DNA of 53,856 nt, taken from positions 1 to 53,856 of IMG/VR virus record IMGVR_UViG_3300020119_000151; one strand, given 5' to 3'. The stretch's first letter is position 1, and each line of letters starts with the position of its first letter. The notes beneath the pieces were generated by a model, which had not been told where the DNA came from, did not search any database, and saw only the letters and a list, made by a program, of their open reading frames with translations. Source of the stretch: a virus. Shown piece after piece: positions 1 to 10,100 of the stretch. Position numbers and translations under genes: made by a program.

Positions 1-127
1 CCAGGGTAATGTTGACATCAAGGTTTATTACCGACCTGATTTTTACTCCTGTTGGACGCTTTGGGGAAATCCGAAAGTCTGCCAGTCATCGGACGCCGGC
101 AATTCAAAGCCGGGATACCGGATGCGG
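1..127. repeat. 127-bp end repeat marking a circular genome
   Basis: Bases 1-127 are identical to bases 53730-53856. A coding frame passes through the repeat without interruption, so the two ends are the same place on one circular molecule. The length of exactly 127 bases is typical of a k-mer overlap left by an assembler, so it is more likely a circular or circularly permuted genome than a biological terminal repeat. The unique genome length is 53,729 bp. Confidence 0.95.
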
Positions 128-1147
128 GTCGGTTTAGGTCAACCGAGCGCCGACGCCTGCGAGATTGGAAATAACCGCCCGTTGCGAAACGGATATTTCT
201 TCCAGTTCCGAATCGTCATCTCCGGCCAGTGTGTTTTCAAGGGGATGCGCGTCAAAGCCATCACCATCACCCAGCCTGAATTCGCGCGGATTATCTGTGA
301 CACTGAAAGTTGCCAGGTCATCGACTGTGACCTGCCCGACCCCTACGACCTTTACAACCTTCAGGGGACTCCGCCGGTTGTCCAGCCGCCGGATAACACC
401 CCGCAGCCGTTCACCAATCAAACAACAGTTCTGGCGAATTACTGCGCCAATGGGAAGCCTTACTTTTTCGGCACAAACCTGCCGCCATGGGTAACAGTCG
501 ATTCGGCGAACAACCAGATCATCGGGGCCGCGGGCATGTTCCGTGGGGAAACCCAGGATGCGGCGAATGCGGCCGGCGTTGCTGGCCTACAAGCCATTGT
601 TCCATCGCTCAACATCGTGTGCGGTTTCTATAATACGGCTCAAACCGTCACCTGTGCCGACACGACTACGCAGACCGTTGACGCGGGCGTTTTCTTCTCG
701 ACGATTTCACAAGCCGACGCCAACAACAAGGCAATCGCACTGGCACAAGTTCAATGCGCGAATCCGGCTTGTGATGGAACGGATACGACCCTGTACAAAA
801 TCGAGGGCTATTACGACGGCCTTTTCTCCGGCGGCGGCGACAATCCCCAACCCGGAGACGTGCCTTGGGATGGAACATTTAAATTCAAGGATTCATCGTG
901 CGTATGGATTGCCTGCAATCCCTATGCAGCCGGAACAGTTCTCATTCAAGGAAAGCGGGCATGTATCAGGCTGGTCTTTCATACTGGACCGAATTTCTGG
1001 TACATATCGGTTTGTGCTAACATCGGCGGAGGATGCTATGAGGTCTATTCCTGTCAGAAAAACAAAGGTTCATCGCCTGCCGGTGTGTACACCCGAGCCA
1101 GTGGCAGCTTGACACCCCTCACGGTCACGGTGGTTCCAATAACGTGA
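2..1147 (+). CDS. Tail nozzle-like protein, C-terminal part (gene crosses the junction)
   Basis: This is the 3' part of the gene that starts at 51343 and runs off the right end; the frame is continuous across the 127-bp repeat. The joined protein is 1,177 residues. This part is rich in cysteine and aromatic residues, with many short beta-type stretches (for example around positions 240-350) and no membrane segment. The ATG at 122 is internal, not a start. The adaptor gene follows 44 bases downstream, which fits a nozzle/adaptor pair at the tail base. See the entry at 51343 for the N-terminal evidence. Confidence 0.75.
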   Translation, partial: QGNVDIKVYYRPDFYSCWTLWGNPKVCQSSDAGNSKPGYRMRVGLGQPSADACEIGNNRPLRNGYFFQFRIVISGQCVFKGMRVKAITITQPEFARIICDTESCQVIDCDLPDPYDLYNLQGTPPVVQPPDNTPQPFTNQTTVLANYCANGKPYFFGTNLPPWVTVDSANNQIIGAAGMFRGETQDAANAAGVAGLQAIVPSLNIVCGFYNTAQTVTCADTTTQTVDAGVFFSTISQADANNKAIALAQVQCANPACDGTDTTLYKIEGYYDGLFSGGGDNPQPGDVPWDGTFKFKDSSCVWIACNPYAAGTVLIQGKRACIRLVFHTGPNFWYISVCANIGGGCYEVYSCQKNKGSSPAGVYTRASGSLTPLTVTVVPIT

Positions 1148-1191
1148 AAACCATTGCGAAAACCTGAATTTCGAGCGATAAAGAGACAGTC

Positions 1192-2220
1192 ATGTATAAG
1201 TACACCCTCAACGATGCGATGAACGCCCCCGAGCTAAAGGCTGTCGCTGGGGTTTGCTCCGGTTCAAAGGATTTCATCAGCCTGGTGAATCAGGCACAGC
1301 GGCGCCTGTTGAAAAGGGGCGATTGGTTCGATACTGAATTCACGCTTCGTCTCTGCGTTTCGGGTTGCAATATCGCCTGGCCTTCTTTTGTGGGGGCAAT
1401 TCGCGCGCTGAAATTTGGAGGATGTTTCAACCAGCAGGCGAGCATTTTCAATCAGTGGTATTCCTTCATCAACCCGATAGCTGGCTATTGGGGTGGCGGC
1501 GGAAACGGATGGGGAGCAAACTGGCCTTCATCGAATCCGGTCATCCAAGACATAAACATGGCGCCGGTTTTCAACGATGTGACCGGAACAACCGGCAAGC
1601 TCATCCGGTATTACGTTGTCAATTACGAGGACGTCGGCAAGACCATCACGATCAACGGCACGGTGTACGGCGGTCAACCGCTTCAGGAACTTTCCGGAGG
1701 TGTGACCGTCAACGGCGTGACCCTCACAGCCGCCGCGCCGTATGCCTCAACTTCGGCGTTGGTCACCCGCATCGACGCCATCAACCGGCAGGCAACGACG
1801 GGGCTCGCCTACCTGTATGAGTATGACCCGGTGGCGAACACGCTCCGCGACCTGGCGGTTTTTCAGCCGGCGGAAACCAACCCCCGATTTCGGCGTTCAA
1901 AAATTCTCAACAAGCCAATCAGCCTGAACCCGCCCGACCCGAACGGCATTTGCTGGACGAATATCGATGCCTTGGTGAAGATTGAATTCATCCCCGTCGT
2001 CAGCGTCAGGGATTACCTGATGATAGATGACTTCGACGCTCTGAAGTTCATGTTCCAGGCGATCAATGCGGAAGAAGCGCGTGATTACACGTCTTCGGAG
2101 ACGAACATCACCCAGGCGATACGCGAGTTGAATTTTGGATTGAGGAACAAGAATTCTGACGGTCAAACATCGGTGTTCGTGAACGCTTTGAGCGGGCGCG
2201 GAATCGTCAACCCTTATTGA
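1192..2220 (+). CDS. Head-tail adaptor (tail tubular protein A-like)
   Basis: A 342-residue protein. The N-terminus has the pattern of podovirus adaptor (gp11-type) proteins: an early stretch reading VNQAQRRLLKRGDWF, where a helix of short-tail adaptors precedes an aromatic residue. Near the C-terminus (about 280-315) a helical block AINAEEARDYTSSE precedes the final helix, again as in adaptors that pack on the portal ring. The centre carries a glycine-rich insert and beta-type sequence. It lies next to the nozzle-like gene, as expected for the portal-adaptor-nozzle stack. The family assignment is from sequence pattern only; a generic neck protein is the alternative. Confidence 0.55.
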   Translation: MYKYTLNDAMNAPELKAVAGVCSGSKDFISLVNQAQRRLLKRGDWFDTEFTLRLCVSGCNIAWPSFVGAIRALKFGGCFNQQASIFNQWYSFINPIAGYWGGGGNGWGANWPSSNPVIQDINMAPVFNDVTGTTGKLIRYYVVNYEDVGKTITINGTVYGGQPLQELSGGVTVNGVTLTAAAPYASTSALVTRIDAINRQATTGLAYLYEYDPVANTLRDLAVFQPAETNPRFRRSKILNKPISLNPPDPNGICWTNIDALVKIEFIPVVSVRDYLMIDDFDALKFMFQAINAEEARDYTSSETNITQAIRELNFGLRNKNSDGQTSVFVNALSGRGIVNPY

Positions 2221-2223
2221 TTT

Positions 2224-2739
2224 ATGGCAATGACAAAAAGTTTTACGACGACGCCGACGACCAACGCGACGGCGACGAACCAGAATTTTCTGGAATCCGT
2301 CCTGCCCGGCATCGGCAATCTCACCAGCAGCGCAACGGGCGTGATTGGCAACCTGTTGAATGGCCTGCCATCGGTATCTCAGGCGCGTACCAGCAATGCG
2401 TATTTCGGAGTCGGCGCCGGCCAACCCGCAACCGGCGGAGTCGGCACATTTACCGCAAACCGTGGCGCCGACCTGTACGGACAGCAGGCGAACCAGAACC
2501 GGCAGACCGGCCTGAGCGACCTGCTATCGACCCTTGGCAGCTATTCATCCCCGATCTTGTCGAATCAGGGACAGCAGTTGCAGAACACGCAATTCAATTC
2601 CCAGCTTGGACAGCAGGCGAGCGAGTTTAACCAGAATTACGAATTGCAGAAATTTCAGGCGATGCTGCAAGCCCTTGGCTTGGGCAACCAGATCACCGGC
2701 ACGAACACCGGGAACATTCCATTGAACACAATCGCATAA
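2224..2739 (+). CDS. Small glycine/glutamine-rich virion-type protein, unknown function
   Basis: A 171-residue protein, low in charge and rich in Gly, Asn, Gln and Thr. No known domain is recognised. The C-terminal half carries glutamine-rich helical sequence (QLGQQASEFNQNYELQK) like that of the next gene, so the two may form one assembly. It starts at a TGA-TTT-ATG junction with the adaptor gene, with no Shine-Dalgarno sequence. Position between adaptor and giant protein suggests an internal virion protein; this is inference. Confidence 0.6.
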   Translation: MAMTKSFTTTPTTNATATNQNFLESVLPGIGNLTSSATGVIGNLLNGLPSVSQARTSNAYFGVGAGQPATGGVGTFTANRGADLYGQQANQNRQTGLSDLLSTLGSYSSPILSNQGQQLQNTQFNSQLGQQASEFNQNYELQKFQAMLQALGLGNQITGTNTGNIPLNTIA

Positions 2740-2751
2740 CCCACCACCATT

Positions 2752-3219
2752 ATGGACTTTTCCTCAATGCTTCAATTTCTGCAAGGTTTGCTTGGCAACA
2801 AGCAACAGCAGAACGCATCACAGTTCGGCCAAAACCTTGGCTTGCAGAATCAGGAACTCACCCAGCAGGGTCAGCAGTTCGACAAGAACCTCGCCTTCCA
2901 GCAACAGCAGCTTGGACAGCAGGGCAACGAATTCAGCCAGAACCTTGCGCTTCAAAAGCAGATTCAGGACGAGGCAAACGCGCTCGCCCAGGGCAATTTT
3001 GGTTTGACGAAGCAGGGTCAGCAATGGCAGGAAGGTTTTCAGGACCGGATGAACGTAACGCCGGGAAGCCCGCTGTGGTTCCAGATGCAGGATGCCCTGA
3101 GAGCCCCAGCCGCACCTTCAGGGCCGTATGCCGACCCCAACAAACCCGGCGGCGCAAACAATCCGTTCAACAAGGTGACCTTCACCCCCGCTTCGGCGGC
3201 GTGGAGAAGCATTTTTTAA
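2752..3219 (+). CDS. Q-rich repeat protein, probable internal virion component
   Basis: A 155-residue protein. Residues about 22-85 hold roughly 18-residue repeats with the pattern F-x-x-N-L-x-x-Q followed by Q/L/G-rich helix. This should form a coiled coil or helical bundle. The last 50 residues are proline-rich and end with a short basic/aromatic tail. The gene sits just upstream of the long protein and is probably part of the same set of internal or ejected proteins. No enzymatic motif is visible. Confidence 0.6.
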   Translation: MDFSSMLQFLQGLLGNKQQQNASQFGQNLGLQNQELTQQGQQFDKNLAFQQQQLGQQGNEFSQNLALQKQIQDEANALAQGNFGLTKQGQQWQEGFQDRMNVTPGSPLWFQMQDALRAPAAPSGPYADPNKPGGANNPFNKVTFTPASAAWRSIF

Positions 3220-3220
3220 G

Positions 3221-4144
3221 ATGGACGAAGCAACGCAATATCTGAACGAGTGGCAGCAAGCGCAGGACCGTTATCGGGCCGGCGTCAATGCCGGTTACTC
3301 GGACGCGGACGCGCAACAGTTGTACCTCGCGCCCGTGCAAGCGAAATGGGACGTTCTGAAGTCGGTTCCGCCGGCATTGAAAACAAAAGCCGCGACTGAT
3401 CTGGATACGGCACACATCAACTTTTTGAAGGGCGTTCAGGCGGGCTATCAACCCGGGCAGGCCGCAGACCTCTATTTGAAACCCGCCCTGGCCGAATGGC
3501 AGGGCGCGGCCAACCTGCCCCAGCGCCAGCTTCCCAAGACTTTGGAACAAAGAACCGAGTGGTACGCTCAAAATCCGGCGATGCAACAGGAGGAATCCGA
3601 GGCCCAGCAGCAAATCGCGGAGGGCGTTCCGATCAAGGATGCCATCGAGGGACACCCGATGCTTTTGAAAGCGCCTGGCTTTTCCCAAGTGTGGCGTCCC
3701 ATGTATGAATCCGCCGTTCGCCGCGGTGAAACCGCACAGGCGAAAACGGAACAGGAAAACAGCCCTGAAGGACTGGCGCGGCAGATGTTTCAAATCGCCG
3801 CCGGACGCAAGAATTTCGCCGCTGATTCGCCGGCACAGGCGTTTTTCACCCAGCGCCTTGGTGAGCTTGAAAATCAGGCGACCAATGGGCCGGCGGCAAC
3901 CGCGCCGAACGTCGTTCCCGTGCCGTCGCAGAGATATGCTCCGAAACCGCCAGATGAAGGCCCAACGCCCGAAGAACTGGTTCAGGAGCAACATCCCGAC
4001 TGGACACCCGCACAGGTTAAGCTAGGGGTTTCCGGTAGATTGGGAGGGGCAATCACCCTACCCGAAGTAGGGGAAGTTCGTAAGGGATACCGCTACAATG
4101 GCGGCAACCCTGCCCTTAAATCTAATTGGGAAAAAGTCGAATGA
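3221..4144 (+). CDS. Helical virion-associated protein, unknown function
   Basis: A 307-residue, mostly helical, charged protein. Two related segments (about 8-45 and 62-95) each read like a helix, then GxxAGY..G/DAxxLYL, then a helix with W, suggesting an internal duplication. The C-terminal 30 residues contain a glycine/tyrosine motif (GYRYNGGNP followed by W-E-K-V) often seen at the ends of phage virion proteins. Its stop overlaps the start of the giant gene by ATGA. No catalytic residues are recognised. Confidence 0.6.
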   Translation: MDEATQYLNEWQQAQDRYRAGVNAGYSDADAQQLYLAPVQAKWDVLKSVPPALKTKAATDLDTAHINFLKGVQAGYQPGQAADLYLKPALAEWQGAANLPQRQLPKTLEQRTEWYAQNPAMQQEESEAQQQIAEGVPIKDAIEGHPMLLKAPGFSQVWRPMYESAVRRGETAQAKTEQENSPEGLARQMFQIAAGRKNFAADSPAQAFFTQRLGELENQATNGPAATAPNVVPVPSQRYAPKPPDEGPTPEELVQEQHPDWTPAQVKLGVSGRLGGAITLPEVGEVRKGYRYNGGNPALKSNWEKVE

Positions 4145-7100
4145 GCGAACCTTGGGAAGATTTTCAACAAGGCGCGACGGTGGCAGACGCGCCATCTTCG
4201 GATACTCCACCGTGGGAAGATTTCAAGCCCGCCGTCCTCTCAGACCAAGCCAAGGCTGATTTGGTTGAAACGGCCAAGAAGAACGCCCAGCGGCAGGCCG
4301 CGCTGGGTCAGCCGTTTGCCGAGGTTCAGCCCGGCGGAGACGTGCAGCAACGCGCTCCCGACAACAACGCCGAAGCCAACCGTCAGGAATTCGCCAGCCT
4401 TCCGGGCCGGCTATCCAATGCGGCTGAAGAAGTCGGCGCGGAGATCCTGAACTATCCCGCCGAACTGTGGCGGGCTGATACCGGCAAACCCATGCAGTTT
4501 GTCGTCAAAAAGGACGAGAACGGCAAGGACCAGCTTACGACCGAGGAAAAGCCGCTTCCGTTCCAGCCTGGCATTTCCAAGTTTGAAAACTTCCAGATGG
4601 CGAATGAGGACATCGATCCGGTCAATTCGCTCATGGGCAAACTCGTCCGCGGCGCAGGGACGCCGGGGATGCTTTTGACGTTGCCCGCCGGAGAAGCAGA
4701 CCTTGTGAAAGGCTACTTTCTAACGCAAACCGTTCCTGGCGTCGTCGAGGGGGCGCAAGGCGCTTTGGACACCAGCAAAAGCACGAAGGAGCGCGTTGAA
4801 TCCGGCCTGTCGGGTACGGTGAACGGCCTTTTCTCATACCTGTTGGGGTTGAAGGCCGCAAAAACGCCGCCTGAGAAACTGGCGAGCGAGTTGAACGCTA
4901 CCACCCCTTTGCAGCGGGAAACGCCTGAAGGAGCCCAGCCGTCGCCAATCGTTCAAAAGGTGAATCAAAATCCTTGGGACGATTTTAAGCAGCCGGAGAC
5001 GCCGCCCGCGTTTGTAGGTGAGAAGCTTCCCGCCGGAATGGAAATCCAGCCCGTTGAAACGAAACCGGCTGAAAGTGAAACGAAACCGCCTGTTTCTGAA
5101 ACGGGCGAGCCATTAACTTTACAGCAAATTGCTGATAACCAAAAAGAGCAACACAACAAAACCGTCGCCATAATTCAAAAATTGCGCCCCGGCCTTGATG
5201 TCCAATCTGGGGGGCCAATGGGGGGTATTGAAATGTCTCCCAACGGAAAAGTATTGCGGGTTGGGCCGGAACTTCTTCAAAACGTGCAGGAAATGTATCC
5301 CGGAAGGGAGGAGGAAATAATTAGCCGATTGCTTGACGAGGAGGATATACACCGAAATCAATTCGACGAGCTAGGGGAAGGATTTCAGAAAAAACTTAGT
5401 GACTTGTGGAATGATGCGCCACAAGAAATAAAAAATCTGGTCAAAAGTATTTATTCAACAGACCCAGGAATGGAGGCGCATCATTGGGGCGCAGAATTGT
5501 TGCGAATGGGGCAACAGGCAAAAAACGGAGACTTAACCGAAACCGTCCATCCGACGCGCGGAGATACCGCAGCTAATGGGATTTCCAAGTTAAAAGATTG
5601 GGCGGAAAATCAAACGGGAGACATTGGAAAAGTATTGGGCAATAAGTCCCCAATCGAATCGCTGGGTGAAGGCATCGACTTTGCCACCATCCAAAAGCCG
5701 CATTTGGTCGGCGTCGAGGCAGGACTGAAGCTCACCCCTGAAGATGTTCCAGCGCTCCAAGCCTTGCAGAAGCAATCAGTCGGTGAAATGACCGCCGCCG
5801 CGCAGACCGGCGACAACGCGGCCTTTCAAACCCTGATGGGTAAAAACTCGTTTATCGGCGGCGCAATCGAGGGCGCAAGGCGTAAGGGTCCGAATTACGA
5901 TGTTTATCAATCCCTGAAATCTTCCCCGCCACCGGAATCACCAATTCCAGCGCCGGCAGTTCCGACAGCCGAACCAGCGGCGCAAACTCCCGTTCCGGCG
6001 GCGGGTGAAGTTCCGTCTGGATTCAAAGCTCCGCCCATGCCGGAAACATTCAATTCGGCAGAAGATGTTTTGAAGTATCGGCAGGCATATAAAGACGCCG
6101 AAATCGAGTTTTACAAGTCGCTTGGATTGACTGATGCCGAAGCAAACAAGTTTTTCCGCGCTGGAGACAGCCGAAGCAGCTTGGATGTGTCTAAAATTGA
6201 AGAAAAACTGACGCCTGAAAATCAGGCGCGACTGGATAGTTTTTCGCGTGGCGACGGTGGAGCGGTTTACCAATGGGACAGGCAATACAATCCCGAAGAA
6301 TTGGTTGACGAAACCAGCAAGTCAGATCTTGCCAGAAGCCTTGTCCAAAACATAGCCCGCGAATCTGCCCCGGCTGATTTTGGGGATAAGCTGCTTCATG
6401 GCGTCATCGCCTTACGAAACCTGAAAGCAAACGGGGGAACTTGGAGCGATGTTGCACGTGAGTTGGATTCATTCACTACACGTAATTCAGGTTCTCAAGG
6501 TGACAAGGCTGAATACTTTAAAAACCTTGGATTACAGTTAAGAGAATTTGCCGCCCGTCAGGGCATTGAATTGCCACAGGGGGATATGGGCGGAAAAATA
6601 CCCGATGTCCTGACGCACGGCGACGAGGTTCATGCCACCATGCCGGACGGCACGGAAGTCCAAGGCCACGTCATCGGCGCGGACAAAGAGGGCAACTCCG
6701 TCATCATCCAAAAGACCGGCGAAACGGTCACATTGCCAGAAAAACTAACGGAGGAAAAATCCCATGCCAATCCAAAGTCAAAAACAGTGGAAGTTCTTCG
6801 CAATCCACCACCCGGACCTGTTGAAGAAGTGGCAGGCGGAAAGCCCAGTGAGATTCAGCAGCCTGCCCCAGCACGTACCGCCGAAAGTGCGGGATTACCG
6901 ACCCAAAAAACTGCCGGTGTTCCTCAAGCCGGTTCCGGCGACGTAGCGCCAGAAGTTGAGTTTGTTGATTCGACAGGTTTGACTTCAATGCAGAAGGGCA
7001 AGCTAAAGAAAACCCTGTCCACCACGGTTTCAAAGCGAAACAGCCAAAAGACCTACACCGGCAGCAGGGCTAAAGTTGTCTCTGAAATGGTGAACGATGG

Positions 7101-10100
7101 GTACGAGCCAAAAACCGAACAAGTCAACGCCGTCCCAGATTTGAGCCGGAGACAATTTAATAACATGGACGGTCGGCAGCAGGAGGCGTTTGCAAAGCGT
7201 CAAGCCGAGGCTGGGAAGAAAACTGAATATCGGCTTGAGCATCCAAGCGGATCATTTTTTGATGTCACCAAGGCGGAACACGATTACGCAAAATGGCTAT
7301 CCGAAAGGAATCAAAAACCCGTCGAAACCCCGGTTCAGGCGACGGCGAAGGTTGCGGAGCATATTGCTGAAGTGAAGCAGGCCGAAGGCGCACGTCCCGC
7401 GAAGGAAATCAAAAACGAGTTGGTTGACCATCTGGAAAAGGCGGTTGAGGACGCCAAAGATGAGGATGAATACCTGAAATTGGAAACGGTCAAAGTTCAA
7501 ACCGGAACCCGAGCCAACGCTGCTTTGATGATGGAAGACAAGCCGCTTTCCGAAGTCAAAAACTTAACTAACGCCAATGGTGTTAGGTTTTTCAGCCAGC
7601 ACATTCAACGCGCTTTGGAAAAACATGCTCCGAAAATCGAAATAAACATTCCCGGCGATGGAGACTTCAAGATTTTCAACACCAAGCAGGCGTTGACCAG
7701 TGTTTTGGAACGTGCCAAGAAGATTCAGACAAGTTCAACTGAACCTGTTGCAATAAGCCGTTCTGGAACCTCCAAAGCAGACCGCGAATGGATTCAAAAA
7801 CAGCTTGAAAAACAGCCAGTCGAACCGCCCCCCGCGCAGCCCGCTGAAAAACTGGTCGGCATGGGCGCGGCCATCCCTGAAGAATTCAAGCAGGGCCAGC
7901 AATCGCCGACGAGTATCAAGAACGCCACCGTCGAAAACGAACGGGCCGCACGGGGATTGCCGCCGGCCATCCAACCCGCCAAGCGCGGATTTGGCCGCGT
8001 GTGGGATGAAGCCATGGCCGCGATTGACCAAGACCCGGCAATTCAAGACCGGCTGATTGACGAACTCCGCGCCAAACCCCGCGCATTGACTGATTTTGAA
8101 GATGCGTTGCTGCTCCATCGCCAGATCGAACTGCAAAACCAGTACGGCAAATTGACGCAGGAAATGGCCCAAGCGTTCGACGACTCCAAGGAGTTTCCTA
8201 ACCGGCTGGCTGACGTGGAGGAATTGAAGCCGCGCATTGCCAACGTCAAAGACCAGCTTTTCGACCTGTACGAAATCAACAAGCATGTCGGCACGGAAAC
8301 CGGACGCGGCCTGAACGCCCGCAAGATGCTGGCGTATGAGGATTATACCTTGGCGAAGATGGAACTGGACGCCCGCGCAGCCAATGGTGGACGACCGTTG
8401 ACTGAGGAAGAATCCGCGCAAGTAAAAGCGCTGCACGACAAGATTGAAAAACTTCGCAAGGAATATGATACCTACACCGCGCAAGCGCAGGCGCGAATCT
8501 CCGCGTTGGAAGCGGAAAAGGCCCTGAACGAAATCAAACAGGAGCCGCCGGTTGAGCCGCATGTCCGCATCATCGCCGACAAGGTGAAGAAGTATTTTGA
8601 TGGCCGCGCCATGGCCGCACAAAAGCGGTTATCGGGCAAAACCTTCTCGTTCGAGGCGGCATTGCCCGACCTGATTGATTTGGGAGTTTCAACCATCCTG
8701 TCCGGCGCGGCTGATTTCACCATCTGGTCATCCAAGATGCTGCAGAAGCTGGACAAGAGCATTGAGCCGTATCTGAAAACGCTTTGGGACAAGTCGCAAA
8801 ATGCGCTGGATGACCATCTTCAAAAAGGGATGGCTCCGCAAAATGTCCCGAAGGTGAAACGCGCCCTGAAAAACGTCCCCGCCGCCACCGCAAAAGAGCA
8901 GATTGTTGCCAAGCTCCGCAAGCGCATCGAGGCCGGAAAAAAGGATGAAATCACCGGATATGTTCTCAAGCTGGCGCGATTGCTGGTGTCCGAAGGCATC
9001 AAAGACCGCGATGTTCTGATTGATACCATCCACGAACACCTGAAGGAAATCGACCCGACTATCACCCGGCGCGAGACGATGGACGCCATTTCAGGCTATG
9101 GCGATTTCAAGCCGCTTTCCAAGGATGCCGTCTCAAAAGAGTTGCGCGACTTGAAAGGGCAAATGCAACAGGTTGCCAAGTTGGAGGACATGCAAGCCGG
9201 ACAGCCGCCGCTGAAAACCGGCATTGAACGGCGCATTCCGTCGAAGGAAGAAAGCCGGCTGATAAAGCTGGTGAACGAGGCGAAGCAGAAATTTCAGATC
9301 CCCATCACCGACCCGAACACGCAGCTTAAATCCGCCTTGGACACGCTCAAGACCCGGATGCAGACGCGCATCGAGGAGCTTCAGCAGAAAATCAAAGATA
9401 ACGACTTTTTGCCGCGTCCGAAGCGTGAACCTCTGAAGCTCGACACCGAAGCCTTACGCATCAAGGCCAATTTTGAGCGAGCCAAATTGGAATTTGAGCG
9501 GGCATTGCAGGATTACCGGCTGAAAAACCGTAAATGGTGGGAAAAGTCGGCGGATACGCTGGTAAAATGGCGGCGCGGCTTCCTGCTTTCGTCACCTGTC
9601 ACCCTGGCTAAGTTGACCAGTGCAGCGATTCAACGGCTGGCAATCACTCCCCTTGAGGAAGCGGTTGGCGCTGGCATCGGCAAGGCAATCCCACAAGTCG
9701 CGGCCAAAGCCCCCCGCGAAGGCGGGTTGAACACTAAAGCTGAAGCCAGAGCGTTGACGAGTGTTTTTAAACAAGGCATGAAGGACGCGGCCGAAACCAT
9801 CAGGACCGGCACAAGCCCGCTGGACGTGCTTTACGGGCAGGGCCGCGAGGGGTATGTCCGCGAAAGCATGAGTTTACCCCGTTCGGTCATCGACTTTTTT
9901 GGCAATCTTCACGCCATGCTGAAGGCTCCGGTGAAGCGGGCAGAGTTTGAACGCGCCTACGAGAAGCGCACGGAGCAAGCCATCCGTGAAGGCATAGACG
10001 TGACTGACCCCATGGTTCAAACCCGCATTGCGGTGGATTCTTACAAAGACGCCAATCGCTCAATTTTCCTGCAAGACAACTATCTTGCCACGAAGGTTAA

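Noticed and set aside
1-127. The end repeat as a biological direct terminal repeat
   Set aside because: Exactly 127 bases and lying in the middle of a coding region, so an assembler overlap of a circular molecule is the simpler explanation.
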